From Algoriphagus sanaruensis (GTDB lineage Bacteria > Bacteroidota > Bacteroidia > Cytophagales > Cyclobacteriaceae): a stretch of 64,000 nucleotides of DNA. The translations under genes were made by a program, and so were the position numbers. Location: positions 806,001-870,000 of the forward strand of contig NZ_CP012836.1 of the NCBI RefSeq assembly GCF_001593605.1. The letters run 5' to 3'. The notes beneath the pieces were generated by a model, which did not search any database, had not been told where the DNA came from, and saw only the letters and a list, made by a program, of their open reading frames with translations. Within the stretch, counting starts at the first letter, position 1. The number at the start of each line of letters is the position of its first letter. Below, in pieces: positions 1-8,888 of the stretch.

Positions 1-258
1 CGAAAACTCAACTGAAGAAAATGATTTTCCCCTCTCGTCCAGTAGGATCACCTCATCTGAGGCTTGTACTTTCTTTAAAATCAATTCCCCTTCCTTTTCT
101 TTTTGGGTATGCTCTGTGAGGGACTTTGAGTTTTTCAGGTCTGGAATTATTTCAAATTCAAATCGGATATAATGAGCCAATCGGGAAGAGTATTCTTCAA
201 TCAATTGCTGTATCGCTTTGTGATCCGTTTTTCCGATGGTGATTAGCTTGATTTGCAT
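1..258 (-). CDS. rlmH: RlmH, 23S rRNA pseudouridine-1915 N3-methyltransferase (partial)
   Basis: Reading the minus strand from the ATG at 258 gives 86 codons that run off the left edge. The opening MQIKLITIGK, the middle stretch with EYSSRL and the later VILLDERGKSFSS match the SPOUT-class methyltransferase RlmH, usually about 155 residues. The C-terminal trefoil knot that binds SAM lies outside the window. In the family the enzyme methylates a pseudouridine in helix 69 of the large-subunit rRNA. It is transcribed away from the fasciclin gene; the 177 bp between them show no clear consensus promoter. Confidence 0.85.
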   Translation of the reverse strand, partial: MQIKLITIGKTDHKAIQQLIEEYSSRLAHYIRFEFEIIPDLKNSKSLTEHTQKEKEGELILKKVQASDEVILLDERGKSFSSVEFS

Positions 259-435
259 GTGATCCCAATTGAATTTGCTCGTGCAACTTAAAGGAAAATT
301 CCTGCTTGAAGTCCGTTAATCCAATTTTTGGACCCTTTTTCTCATATTATTTCCATTTAAAAAGCTTTTAACCAATCAGTTAACAAGCTGATTAAACAGC
401 CTGTTCTTCGAGCATAAACCAAAATTTTACTACCT

Positions 436-930
436 ATGAAAAACTCAATGCGTTTGTTTCTGGTGATTGCTGTCCTATTTGCTTCAGCTTTCACCCCCAA
501 AAATCAACCAGTACGTCCAGTGGATGCGGATATTGTGGACTTGGCGGTACAGACAGAATTCTTGTCTACTCTGGTAGCAGCCGTTAAGGCTGGAGATTTG
601 GTAGATGTACTCAAAGGAGAGGGTCCCTTTACCGTTTTTGCTCCAACCAATGAGGCTTTTGCCAAATTACCCGCAGGTACTTTAGAAGATTTGCTGAAGC
701 CTGAGAATAAAGCCAAGTTGGTGGAGATTTTGACTTATCATGTCGTTCCTGGGAAAGTGATGTCCTCTGATTTAAAAGACGGAATGAAGGCGAAAACTGC
801 TCAAGGCAGTGAAGTCACCATTTCTCTAACAGGAGGAAAGGCTATGGTCAATAATGCAACAGTCACTACTGCAGATATTGAGGCTAGTAATGGAGTAGTT
901 CACGTGATCGATACCGTAATTCTTCCTTAA
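436..930 (+). CDS. Secreted fasciclin (FAS1) domain protein
   Basis: 164 residues: an N-terminal signal peptide (hydrophobic run at about 6-20) followed by one FAS1 domain from about residue 35 to the end. The two FAS1 signatures are visible: [16 protein letters not shown] near the start and the H-box YHVVPGKV near residue 110, with [10 protein letters not shown] closing the domain. Single-FAS1 secreted proteins of this size are common in Bacteroidota and are thought to mediate adhesion or matrix contacts, but no specific role can be read here. The gene stands alone and is followed by a strong hairpin terminator shared with the convergent gene. Confidence 0.9.
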   Translation: MKNSMRLFLVIAVLFASAFTPKNQPVRPVDADIVDLAVQTEFLSTLVAAVKAGDLVDVLKGEGPFTVFAPTNEAFAKLPAGTLEDLLKPENKAKLVEILTYHVVPGKVMSSDLKDGMKAKTAQGSEVTISLTGGKAMVNNATVTTADIEASNGVVHVIDTVILP

Positions 931-950
931 CTTTCACTAGGCAAAATAAA

Positions 951-983
951 AAAAGGCTCAGAAACATACTTCTGAGCCTTTTT
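951..983. terminator. Bidirectional rho-independent terminator
   Basis: A 13-bp perfect stem (arms 951-963 and 970-982) with a 6-nt loop, flanked by A and T runs on both sides. It sits between the convergent fasciclin and YcxB-like genes and can end both transcripts. Confidence 0.9.
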
Positions 984-992
984 CAATTCATC

Positions 993-1466
993 TTATTTGA
1001 TCAGTTCTTTTCGTCTGAGGATGGCTTCCAAAAACTTTTTCTCGTTTTCAGTATTAAAAATTTTAAATGGAAGATGGATAAACTGGGCTTTGGACAAGAA
1101 TAGAACAAAAGCGTCTTTGGTGACTTCAACTTTTTTGATCATGTTCCACTGCACAGGCATCCCTTCCCTTGCATTGATTTTCATCAAAATCTGACGGCTA
1201 TCGATTTCATAGGACATCTTCGAGAAGATCGGCTTGTTTTGTTCCATTTGGGTCACTCCGGTAAATTGGATCGCCCAAAAAAGGACATATAATCCATAGG
1301 CAATGAGAGCACCTATAAACCACCAGATGGATGCGATCCAGAAGTATCCAGCACAAATGGCTAGAGCAATCAAAATCACCCACCATTGTTCTTTGAGGAT
1401 TGATACCAAGGACATTTTGATATAAGTCCCTGTTTCTAGCTGGTATTTTTTGGTTTTAATAATCAT
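993..1466 (-). CDS. YcxB-like membrane protein
   Basis: 157 residues with two closely spaced transmembrane helices at about 27-46 and 49-67, then a soluble C-terminal domain. The tail, with MSYEIDSRQI, the WNMIKKVEVTKDAFVLFLSK segment and HLPFKIF, resembles the YcxB-like C-terminal domain, a pleckstrin-like fold of unknown function found after membrane helices. The ATG at 1466 gives a charged N-terminus before the first helix. Single-gene unit ending in the shared terminator at 951-983. Function unknown. Confidence 0.7.
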   Translation of the reverse strand: MIIKTKKYQLETGTYIKMSLVSILKEQWWVILIALAICAGYFWIASIWWFIGALIAYGLYVLFWAIQFTGVTQMEQNKPIFSKMSYEIDSRQILMKINAREGMPVQWNMIKKVEVTKDAFVLFLSKAQFIHLPFKIFNTENEKKFLEAILRRKELIK

Positions 1467-1615
1467 GAATCAACGAATTGAGTCCGCAAATATCCACCTA
1501 TCACCCTGAAGAAACAAGCCGAAAAAAATCATTATCCCCGGTTTATTGAAAACAAAATGATTATTCCATTGACTTAATAATTCTCAAGGGCTATATTTTA
1601 TGAAATTTTTAGCCT

Positions 1616-1843
1616 ATGAATAGCTTAGTGATTGATTTGATTGTCTGTGGATTGGCGTATGTCATCATTGTCTATTTTATCGCGACCATGACAAAAAGTG
1701 TCCTCAAAAAAGGGAATAATAACGATGAGGGAGACGGAGGTATTGAGAATTTTACGCCTCCCAAAATTGATTTACCTCCAGGTGTAATTTGGCCTTCAGA
1801 CTCACCAAAAGAAAAATCTAAACCTGAGATAGCCGAGTTTTAA
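1616..1843 (+). CDS. Small single-pass membrane protein, unknown function
   Basis: 75 residues: one hydrophobic helix at about 4-25, then an acidic linker rich in N, D, E and G, and a proline-rich tail (PPKIDLPPGVIWPSDSP). I do not recognise a named family. The composition is coding-like and the reading frame is closed by a TAA that overlaps the stop codon of the convergent Fur gene (1840-1843). The sequence just upstream is AT-rich and includes a near-consensus minus-7 element (TATATTTT at about 1591). Confidence 0.6.
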   Translation: MNSLVIDLIVCGLAYVIIVYFIATMTKSVLKKGNNNDEGDGGIENFTPPKIDLPPGVIWPSDSPKEKSKPEIAEF

Positions 1844-2253
1844 TGGCATTTTTCACAAATCCCCTGCACAAGTAAATTCATTTCCTTTTTTTCAAAGCCT
1901 TTTGGAAGCCTGATCTGAGGTAAAGAAATATCTTCCAAACAGGTTGTTTCTCCACAGATTTCGCATTTGAAATGCACATGTTCATGGCTGTGGTCATGGT
2001 TATCCTCACCGTGCGAGCACAGGGCATATTTCGTGGCGCCGCTATCATCCAGCACTTTATGGATAAGATCTTTTTCTAAAAAAGTCTTTAGGGTACGATA
2101 AATAGTCACCCGGTCAAACTGCTGCCGGAGTTTCTCTTCCAAGTCTGAATGCGATAGTGCAATATTTTTTTCCAGAAACTCCTGAATGATCTCCAATCGG
2201 CAATCAGTAATTCGGAGTTTGTGGGATTGCAATATGACGTAGGGATTGTTCAT
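1840..2253 (-). CDS. Fur-family metal-responsive transcriptional repressor
   Basis: 137 residues. An N-terminal winged helix with FDRVTIYRTLKTFLEKDLIHKV at about 46-67 is the Fur-family recognition region. It is followed by a histidine-rich segment (DNHDHSHEHVHF) and two CxxC pairs, C97/C100 and C133/C136, which form the structural zinc site. The family includes Fur, Zur and PerR; the His-rich linker is common in Zur-like proteins, but the metal sensed cannot be settled from sequence. No metal transporter lies nearby. Its 3' end overlaps the convergent small membrane-protein gene by 4 bp. Confidence 0.88.
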   Translation of the reverse strand: MNNPYVILQSHKLRITDCRLEIIQEFLEKNIALSHSDLEEKLRQQFDRVTIYRTLKTFLEKDLIHKVLDDSGATKYALCSHGEDNHDHSHEHVHFKCEICGETTCLEDISLPQIRLPKGFEKKEMNLLVQGICEKCH

Positions 2254-2302
2254 ACTTTATGGTCAGGCTTCCAAATTAGCTCCAAAAAAAGCATTGTCAA
2301 AA

Positions 2303-2329
2303 AAAATGGCGCCTAGTTGGCGCCATTTT
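2303..2329 (-). terminator. Terminator of the zinc metalloprotease gene
   Basis: An 11-bp perfect stem (2303-2313 with 2319-2329, core TGGCGCC) and 5-nt loop begins 4 bp after the protease stop codon and is followed on the minus strand by a T run. Confidence 0.9.
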
Positions 2330-2333
2330 GAAT

Positions 2334-4868
2334 TTACTTGCTTTCTCCTTCAAGGATTTTTTCGATTCTTGCCAGTGCATCTTCGAGATGCAATTTGGAA
2401 AGTCGATCACTTGTCCTTGGAATTGCAGCTCGAATCTGAGATTGAAGGGTTTTCAATTCACCACGAGCCATAGGTCTGATGTCAGATTGAGAAGCATTGA
2501 TTTGTGGTCCAAAGAAAGATCTGAACTGCGCAGGTACTGAAACTTCCCCAGTCAACAATAGCTCAAGACGTTCGATGTGTGCACGCTGTAATGCTCTACG
2601 ATGCACGTCTATCGTTTTGCCAGCACTCAACTCTGTCCAGATCCCTTTTCTCAAATCATCAAAAAGCTCCGTGATTTTGTAGGCTTCATTGCCATTCAGG
2701 GCCTCATTTTCGATCACTCGACCTAATCTACCCCATTCCAAAATTCCATTGAGAGTGGTTACTTGGATTCCTCGGATTCGCTCTAAGGCTCCGAAATCTC
2801 CAATGCGGGAAATGATGGCTTCATCCATGAGCCAGCTAGGAGTCGCAAAAAGCTGCTTGTTGAGGAAATCAACAGCTGATTTTTGCATCGCTTTGGATGT
2901 GTGCGTATAGACTGCCTCACCTTGACCGGTGGATTTGTAGATTTCCATTACACCACCCACATTAGTTCTCACGTGACCCATGTAGCGATTAAACTGCCCA
3001 ATTACTTGGCCATACATCTCCTCCAAATCAGAATAATCTTTAAATGGCTTGTCAGCTTCTGCTGTCCACTCCATTAGATTAGGCATGATGCGCTTCAAAT
3101 TTTTGATTCCATATTCAGAAGCTAATACAGCATTATCCCCCAAATCTTCGGATTGAGTTGTTGGATCATAACTGTTTCCTTGTCTTCCGTATCGGTATAC
3201 TGGATCACCGTTTTTGTCCAAAATCCACTGATCTAGGATTTTTTGTTCTTCCTCTGGAGTTTTTGCTTCCAAGATTGGCTTGTAACCCCACATGATGGCA
3301 AACTTGTCATACGGTCCCACATCAGGCATTAAGCTTACCCCCTTATCTTCTGGCTGAGCAACGTAGTTGAATCGAGCATAATCCATGATGGATGGAGCGG
3401 TTCCAAATTCTTTGGTGAACTCAGGGTCTCTCAGTTTTTCAACTGGATAAGCGACAGATGAAGCAAAGTTGTGAGGTAGACCCAAGGTATGGCCAACTTC
3501 GTGCGCAGATACAAATCGGATCAAGCGACCCATAACAGCGTCATCAAATTGCACTTTGCGTGCATCTGGATTGATGGCGGCAGTTTGGATGAAGAACCAG
3601 TTTCTCAACAAGTTCATGACGTTGTGATACCATCCGATATCAGACTCGATGATTTCTCCGGAACGAGGGTCGGATACGTGTGGTCCATACGCATTCTGAA
3701 TGTCGGAAGCGAAATACCGTATCACAGAATAGCGAGCATCTTCTGGGCTCCAAGTCGGATCTTCTTCTTTGCTCGGAGCTTCCTTGGCGATGATGGCATT
3801 TTTGAATCCGGCCATTTCGAAGGCTTTTTGCCAATCTTCAACGCCTTGTTTCAAGTAAGGCACCCATTTTTTAGGAGTAGCTGGATCGATGTAATACACG
3901 ATTGGTTTTACCGGCTCGACTAATTCACCCCGCTTGAATTTTTCAACATCTTCTGGTTTTACTTCCAGTCTCCAGCGGTCGAGGTATCTACGGGTGGTTG
4001 CTTTTTGAGCATCCGCTCCGTAGTCCACATAGGATCTTGCAAACCATCCTACACGACGATCAGCCAATCGCTGCTTCATAGGTTCTTTTGGTAAAAGAAT
4101 CATGGAAGCATTCATTTCCAAGGTGATTAGACCTGTAGCACTATTTGACGGTGGCTCAGAAGCCGCATAAGTCAATACATAGCGCGCTTCTACGTTGATT
4201 GGATAGCTGTGAATATGCGAAATGTATGATCGCTCGTTGTCCAATCGAGTCACGCGGTATTGAGTTCTTCGATTTCGTTGCAATCCTAGCGCTTGATTAT
4301 CTTTAGAGAATAGATCAGTTGCTTCAATCACGGTTCCTGTGGAATCAGTTCCTTTTGATTTCACAGCGAATTTCTGAAGGATAGGTTCCAGATTGGAGGC
4401 TTTCACAGCCATGGAGATTGGTAGGGAATCAGCTGCATAATTGTTTACAGAAACGACTTTCAGCAGGACGTCATCGCCATTTTTTTCCCAGCGAACCATT
4501 AGGTTGTTGGTGTTTTCTCCACCATATCCAATTCCATCAGCTGTTTTCGCTATTCGGATTACCATCAGCATGTCACGGTTCCAAAGCGAATCCGGGATTT
4601 CATAAAAATATTTATCCTCGATTTGATGGACTTTGAAAAGTCCCTCACTGGTCTTGGCCTTTGCTGTAATTACTTCTTTGTAAGGTTTAGGGCCGTTGTT
4701 GTTGCCGCCATTTTGTGGTCTGGCTGGAGCTTGTGCTGCTGGTGCAGGAGTCTGGGCATCTTTTTTCTTTTTCTTTTGTGCCAACGAATCCTCTGCATGA
4801 AGCACTGCCCCAACAATGCTGATAGTAAGCATTGTTCTCCTCAGTAATTTGGGTAGGGTTTTGTTCAT
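2334..4868 (-). CDS. Secreted zinc-dependent metalloprotease (DUF5117/DUF5118 type)
   Basis: 844 residues from the ATG at 4868; an upstream in-frame TTG at 4877 is less likely. A signal peptide (TMLTISIVGAVLHAEDSLAQ) precedes a low-complexity K/A/P/N linker. The zinc-binding motif HEVGHTLGLPHN begins at about residue 456, which places the family among large gluzincin/metzincin-like proteases with a HExxHxxGxxH arrangement and the third His at about 466. Lengths of 800-850 and this order (DUF5118, DUF5117, catalytic domain, DUF4953-like tail) are typical for Bacteroidota and Gemmatimonadota secreted proteases. Substrate unknown. Monocistronic, ending at the hairpin 2303-2329. Confidence 0.88.
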   Translation of the reverse strand: MNKTLPKLLRRTMLTISIVGAVLHAEDSLAQKKKKKDAQTPAPAAQAPARPQNGGNNNGPKPYKEVITAKAKTSEGLFKVHQIEDKYFYEIPDSLWNRDMLMVIRIAKTADGIGYGGENTNNLMVRWEKNGDDVLLKVVSVNNYAADSLPISMAVKASNLEPILQKFAVKSKGTDSTGTVIEATDLFSKDNQALGLQRNRRTQYRVTRLDNERSYISHIHSYPINVEARYVLTYAASEPPSNSATGLITLEMNASMILLPKEPMKQRLADRRVGWFARSYVDYGADAQKATTRRYLDRWRLEVKPEDVEKFKRGELVEPVKPIVYYIDPATPKKWVPYLKQGVEDWQKAFEMAGFKNAIIAKEAPSKEEDPTWSPEDARYSVIRYFASDIQNAYGPHVSDPRSGEIIESDIGWYHNVMNLLRNWFFIQTAAINPDARKVQFDDAVMGRLIRFVSAHEVGHTLGLPHNFASSVAYPVEKLRDPEFTKEFGTAPSIMDYARFNYVAQPEDKGVSLMPDVGPYDKFAIMWGYKPILEAKTPEEEQKILDQWILDKNGDPVYRYGRQGNSYDPTTQSEDLGDNAVLASEYGIKNLKRIMPNLMEWTAEADKPFKDYSDLEEMYGQVIGQFNRYMGHVRTNVGGVMEIYKSTGQGEAVYTHTSKAMQKSAVDFLNKQLFATPSWLMDEAIISRIGDFGALERIRGIQVTTLNGILEWGRLGRVIENEALNGNEAYKITELFDDLRKGIWTELSAGKTIDVHRRALQRAHIERLELLLTGEVSVPAQFRSFFGPQINASQSDIRPMARGELKTLQSQIRAAIPRTSDRLSKLHLEDALARIEKILEGESK

Positions 4869-4973
4869 AGCTTTCAAAATTGATTTGGAAATAAAGTAAC
4901 TTCCAAAGCTTCGAATATGCGGGAGGCAAAACTTATTTTTTGATAAGCGGTTCCATCATAAAATTAAAGGCAT

Positions 4974-6092
4974 TTGAATACTCAAAACCGAGACGTACTC
5001 ATTATCGGAGGAGGGCTAGCAGGATTGGTGTCAGCGCTACTTTTGGTCAGAAATGGACACCAACCCCTTTTAATCGAAAAAAAGGCTTACCCATTTCACC
5101 GTGTTTGCGGGGAATATGTCTCCAATGAGGTCCTTGACTTTTTAAAGCGAAACAAGCTTTATCCTGATCATCTAGACCTCCCTCAGATTCATCGCTTCCA
5201 ATTTTCAGATACCCGAGGATCTGCAGTTTCTACAGCCTTGGATTTGGGAGGTTTTGGCATTAGTCGATACGTATGGGATGACTGGCTTTACCAAAAAGCC
5301 CAAGAGGAAGGGGTCGAACTAAAAACGGGAATTCAAGTAGAGGAATTGGAATTTGATTCCGAGACGGATCGGTTTAAGGTTCAACTTTCCGATCATTCCT
5401 TCTTGCATGCTAAAATCGTGTTGGGTGCTTTTGGTAAGCGAAGCAAAATCGACCGGACACTGAATCGTCCTTTCTTTTTTGAGCGTAGCCCTTATATCGG
5501 GGTTAAGTACCATGTGCATTCAGATTTTGCCAGAGATACCGTGGCACTGCATAATTTTGAGGGAGGATATTGCGGGATCAATGCCGTTGAAGAGGGGAAG
5601 TTTAATCTTTGCTACCTGGGGAGTAGGGATCAGCTTCGGAAATTTGGATCCATTGAGGAGATGGAGAAAAATGTCCTCCGGAAAAATCCCATCCTAAATC
5701 ACATTTTTGAAAACAGCACTTTTCTTTTCGAAAAGCCCGAGGTGATCAATGAAATTAATTTTGAGCCAAAAGCACCAGTCGAAAATCATGTTTTGATGAT
5801 TGGTGATGCTGCTGGGCTGATTACTCCGCTTTGTGGCAATGGTATGGCCATGGCCATTCACGGAGCCAAACTCGCAGTGGAGGCAATTCAACAAGGAAAA
5901 AATCGATTGGAAATTGAACAAATCTATATCCGCAAATGGATGGATCAGTTCAGATTCCGATTAAAGGTGGGCCGAACAGTACAACGATTATTTGGATCAG
6001 GCCAAGGTTCTATAATTGCCAGAAATTTAATTCAACGGGTTCCATTTGTATCGAATTTGATTATTCGAAACACGCATGGAAAGCCCTTCTGA
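4974..6092 (+). CDS. FAD-dependent oxidoreductase of the geranylgeranyl-reductase superfamily
   Basis: 372 residues. It starts at a TTG codon: an in-frame TAA at 4965-4967 excludes any ATG upstream, and the FAD-binding GGGLAG (12-17) is already near the N-terminus. The CGEYVS motif (Cys44) and GDAAG (276-280) are the hallmarks of the p-hydroxybenzoate-hydroxylase-like flavoproteins that include geranylgeranyl reductases, halogenases and tailoring monooxygenases. In type III PKS loci a flavoenzyme of this broad class hydroxylates the resorcinol to a quinol; that role here is inference from the neighbouring PKS, methyltransferase and UbiA genes. Its stop codon directly abuts the stop of the convergent UbiA gene. 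Confidence 0.82.
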   Translation: MNTQNRDVLIIGGGLAGLVSALLLVRNGHQPLLIEKKAYPFHRVCGEYVSNEVLDFLKRNKLYPDHLDLPQIHRFQFSDTRGSAVSTALDLGGFGISRYVWDDWLYQKAQEEGVELKTGIQVEELEFDSETDRFKVQLSDHSFLHAKIVLGAFGKRSKIDRTLNRPFFFERSPYIGVKYHVHSDFARDTVALHNFEGGYCGINAVEEGKFNLCYLGSRDQLRKFGSIEEMEKNVLRKNPILNHIFENSTFLFEKPEVINEINFEPKAPVENHVLMIGDAAGLITPLCGNGMAMAIHGAKLAVEAIQQGKNRLEIEQIYIRKWMDQFRFRLKVGRTVQRLFGSGQGSIIARNLIQRVPFVSNLIIRNTHGKPF

Positions 6093-6989
6093 TCAATAGG
6101 CAAAAACCTGCAGGATTTGGGTGTTTTCGATGAAATAATAAATAAAGAAGGCATTCAGGAATATGGCTGAGAGGGAATTCATTCCCATAGCCCAAGAATA
6201 ACTTGCGTATTTTTCAGGATTGGTCCGCACGAAAAAGAACCAAACCAAAAAGAAAAGAATCACAGGTGCCATAGCGCTTAGGTAAATCCAGACCATAGAG
6301 GATTGACCTCGATCGAAAAAATACCACACGAAACAAGCGCCTGTTAATGCAAAAAAGACGGATGAAAAGGCAAAAGTACCTTTGATTCCCAAGGTTCGGC
6401 TGAGCGTTTGATCACCTCGTCTGGCATCTTCTCGATGTTGATAAACTTGGGTTAAAGGGTAATTTCCCCAAAGCATCAAACTGGTTAGGAGCCCAGGAAT
6501 AACTACATGAGGCTTGAAAATCACGGTCCAATCTAACTCACTCAATCCCATATAGGTCATCGCGAACGTAAAATATCCTTGAAATAAACCAGCGATTACC
6601 CAACTCAGCCAAGGGTATTTTTTGATTCGTATAGACGGGTGGCTGTAAGCCATACTGACCAATCCATAGATCCCGAGCAATCCAGCAAAATCCCAGCTGA
6701 TAGAAGCCCCTAAGATCAATGCAATCACGAAAAAGAGTTGGGAAATCCAGTATAAATCCGGAGTTACTTTTGGAGGGTTCTTTAACCCGCCAATGCTTTC
6801 TTCATCGCGGTCAAAATAGCTGTTGTAACCATTGCTGCTTGGATACAAGAAGAGATGCAATGCCAAAAAGACCAGGACTAGTCTTCCCTCGTTGAGATTG
6901 GGAGTAAGTGCCAACGCAAAAAAGAAAACCGGCATCAAGAAAAAAGAAAATGGAATACGGAGGTGACGAAGACTGGAGCGGGTGACCAT
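6093..6989 (-). CDS. UbiA-family prenyltransferase
   Basis: 298 residues with about eight or nine hydrophobic helices. The first aspartate-rich motif, N56-S-Y-F-D60-R-D62-E63, and the second, Y183 to D188-A-R-R-G-D193, are both intact, so prenyl-diphosphate and magnesium binding are expected. The family joins isoprenoid chains to aromatic acceptors in the membrane. Divergent from the type III PKS and convergent with the flavoenzyme, it fits a pathway making a prenylated or membrane-held aromatic polyketide; the acceptor is not identifiable from sequence. It is shorter than, and unlike, the MenA/UbiA housekeeping enzymes. Confidence 0.85.
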   Translation of the reverse strand: MVTRSSLRHLRIPFSFFLMPVFFFALALTPNLNEGRLVLVFLALHLFLYPSSNGYNSYFDRDEESIGGLKNPPKVTPDLYWISQLFFVIALILGASISWDFAGLLGIYGLVSMAYSHPSIRIKKYPWLSWVIAGLFQGYFTFAMTYMGLSELDWTVIFKPHVVIPGLLTSLMLWGNYPLTQVYQHREDARRGDQTLSRTLGIKGTFAFSSVFFALTGACFVWYFFDRGQSSMVWIYLSAMAPVILFFLVWFFFVRTNPEKYASYSWAMGMNSLSAIFLNAFFIYYFIENTQILQVFAY

Positions 6990-7007
6990 AAGAATTATAG
7001 CTTAGTT

Positions 7008-7040
7008 CAAATAACCTTATTCCTAGGAGAAGGTTGTTTG
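7008..7040. promoter_or_regulatory. Inverted repeat in the UbiA / type III PKS divergent promoter
   Basis: Arms CAAATAACCTT (7008-7018) and AAGGTTGTTTG (7030-7040) match at 10 of 11 positions around an 11-nt centre holding CCTAGG. It occupies the middle of the 93-bp gap between the two divergent genes, where a shared regulator would bind. Operator function is inferred; no regulator gene is adjacent. Confidence 0.5.
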
Positions 7041-7082
7041 AGAATACATTCCAAATTAGAAATATTCCCCTAACTTGATTCA

Positions 7083-8162
7083 ATGGATACCAGTATTGTG
7101 AGCATTGGCTTGTCAAACCCCGGAAAACCAATCCCCCAAACGGAAATCGCCCGGTTTATGCAAAAGGCTCATCAGCTGGATGAACGAGAAAGCCGTCGCC
7201 TTCAGATTTTTTACAGGATGTCAGGGATAGAAACACGACACAGTGTTTTGGAGGATTTTGAGAAAAATGATTTTGAGGATTTTACATTTTTCCCCAAGAA
7301 TAAAGAGCTTTCGCCATTTCCTGGGACCAAAGCTCGGATGGAAGTCTTTCAAAAAAAAGTACCAGAACTAGCTGCCCAAGCAGTCAGATCAGCTTTGGAT
7401 CAAGTCGTGATTTCTCCGAAAGAGATCACCCATCTAGTCTTAGTTTCCTGCACCGGAATGGTAGCTCCCGGGGTGGAGTTGGAGTTGATGAAATCGCTTG
7501 GGCTATCAGATACCATTGAGCGGTTTTGTATCCATTTTATGGGATGTTATGCCGCATTTACAGGCTTAAGATTGGCGGACAAAATCCTTAAAGCTGAGCC
7601 AGAAGCTAAAGTTCTGCTGGTTTCCGTGGAATTGTGTACGCTTCATTTTCAAAAGGAATACACGGAAGATAATGTCTTGGCTAATTCGCTTTTTGGAGAC
7701 GGAGCTGCAGCGGCATTGGTAATGAAATCCAACCATGGGCTCAAACTCAAGCATTCCCTTAGTCAGGTGCTTTGGGAAGGGGAGCAGGACATGGCCTGGA
7801 GTATTGGAGATTTTGGTTTTGAAATGCGACTGAGCCAATACATTCCATCTCTTCTGGATCAGGGAATTAGACGTTTAAAGTCGATTTTTGAGGTTCAGTT
7901 TGGGCTTTCAAAGATTTCAAATTTTGCCATTCATCCAGGAGGTAAGCAAATCTTGCAAAAAGTACAAGAGGCTTTTGGTTGGCCAAAGGAATGCAATTTT
8001 CATGCTTCTCAGGTATTGAACCAATTTGGGAATATGTCTTCTGCAAGCATCCTTTTTGTTTTGGATCGAATGCTCCGAGATCCGGAAATTCAGGGAGATA
8101 TTTTGGCCATGGGCTTTGGTCCGGGATTGACTTTGGAAACGTTTCAAATGGAAAAGAGATGA
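7083..8162 (+). CDS. Type III polyketide synthase (chalcone/stilbene synthase family)
   Basis: 359 residues, typical for bacterial type III PKSs. The catalytic triad is visible: Cys155 in HFMGCYAAF, His284 in FAIHPGGK, Asn317 in FGNMSS. CTGMVAPG (about 123-130) and FGDGAAAAL (about 204-212) are further family signatures. These homodimeric enzymes condense malonyl-CoA onto an acyl starter, giving resorcinols or pyrones. The next gene, a methyltransferase, overlaps by ATGA, and the flavoenzyme and prenyltransferase flank it, an arrangement like phenolic-lipid clusters (PKS, methyltransferase, flavin hydroxylase). Starter and product are unknown. A near-consensus minus-7 (TAACTTG) lies about 9 bp before the ATG. 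Confidence 0.9.
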   Translation: MDTSIVSIGLSNPGKPIPQTEIARFMQKAHQLDERESRRLQIFYRMSGIETRHSVLEDFEKNDFEDFTFFPKNKELSPFPGTKARMEVFQKKVPELAAQAVRSALDQVVISPKEITHLVLVSCTGMVAPGVELELMKSLGLSDTIERFCIHFMGCYAAFTGLRLADKILKAEPEAKVLLVSVELCTLHFQKEYTEDNVLANSLFGDGAAAALVMKSNHGLKLKHSLSQVLWEGEQDMAWSIGDFGFEMRLSQYIPSLLDQGIRRLKSIFEVQFGLSKISNFAIHPGGKQILQKVQEAFGWPKECNFHASQVLNQFGNMSSASILFVLDRMLRDPEIQGDILAMGFGPGLTLETFQMEKR

Positions 8163-8866
8163 CCGACTTTTCGAAACGAAGCGAAGAAAAGGAAATCATG
8201 GATGACTTGGAATGTTCGGGTCCTATCCTTGAGCAGACACTCAAAGAACTTCGTACGATCAATCGATGGCTTGGAGGAAATCACGTCACTACTCGAGGAC
8301 TAAATGACTTGATTTCAAAAAATCCTCAGAAAAGCTATGAAATTGTTGATATCGGATGTGGTGGAGGAGATATGGTACGAGTCATGCATCACTGGGCTCA
8401 AAGGCGTGGAATTTCTGCAAATTTCACAGGAATTGACGCAAATAGGAACATAATCGAGCTCGCAAAGGTTAGACAAAGAAACCTGCCCGAAGTGCAATGG
8501 AAAGTTCAAAATGTTTTTGAACCCGAATTTTCAACGGAAAAAACGGATTTTGTGACTTGCACGCTATTTACACACCATTTTACAGATCAGGAATTGGTGA
8601 CCCTTTTGCAAGCTATTCGGAAAAAAGCAAGGATTGGTTTGGTGATCAATGACCTTCATCGTCATCCATTAGCTTATTACAGCATTCGTTGGTTGACGAA
8701 GTGGTTTAGCAAATCGCCCATGGTTCAGCATGATGCTTGTCTTTCGGTTTTGCGAAGTTTTAGCCGAACCGATTGGGAGCGAATCTTGAACTTAGCGGGA
8801 ATTCATCAATACCACATTCGTTGGTTTTGGGCCTTCAGGTGGCAGGTTAGTATTGAGTTTTATTAG
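8159..8866 (+). CDS. SAM-dependent methyltransferase of the type III PKS locus
   Basis: 235 residues starting at the ATG 8159-8161, which overlaps the PKS stop codon (ATGA); translational coupling is likely. Motif I is VDIGCGGGDM (63-72), followed by GIDANRNIIELAK, the post-I region of class I Rossmann methyltransferases, and FVTCTLFTHHF as the motif IV region. In related type III PKS operons the partner methyltransferase modifies the phenolic ring or hydroxyl; the same is inferred here. An in-frame extension upstream to 7979 exists but lies inside the PKS coding sequence and is not credible. Confidence 0.82.
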   Translation: MTDFSKRSEEKEIMDDLECSGPILEQTLKELRTINRWLGGNHVTTRGLNDLISKNPQKSYEIVDIGCGGGDMVRVMHHWAQRRGISANFTGIDANRNIIELAKVRQRNLPEVQWKVQNVFEPEFSTEKTDFVTCTLFTHHFTDQELVTLLQAIRKKARIGLVINDLHRHPLAYYSIRWLTKWFSKSPMVQHDACLSVLRSFSRTDWERILNLAGIHQYHIRWFWAFRWQVSIEFY

Positions 8867-8888
8867 TTTAACCTATCAATTTTAATTT

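Noticed and set aside
3489..3923. 144-codon open frame antisense to the zinc metalloprotease
   Set aside because: Covers the conserved HExxH region of the real gene and shows no features of its own.
7867..8262. 131-codon minus-strand frame across the PKS/methyltransferase junction
   Set aside because: Both plus-strand genes are firmly identified there.
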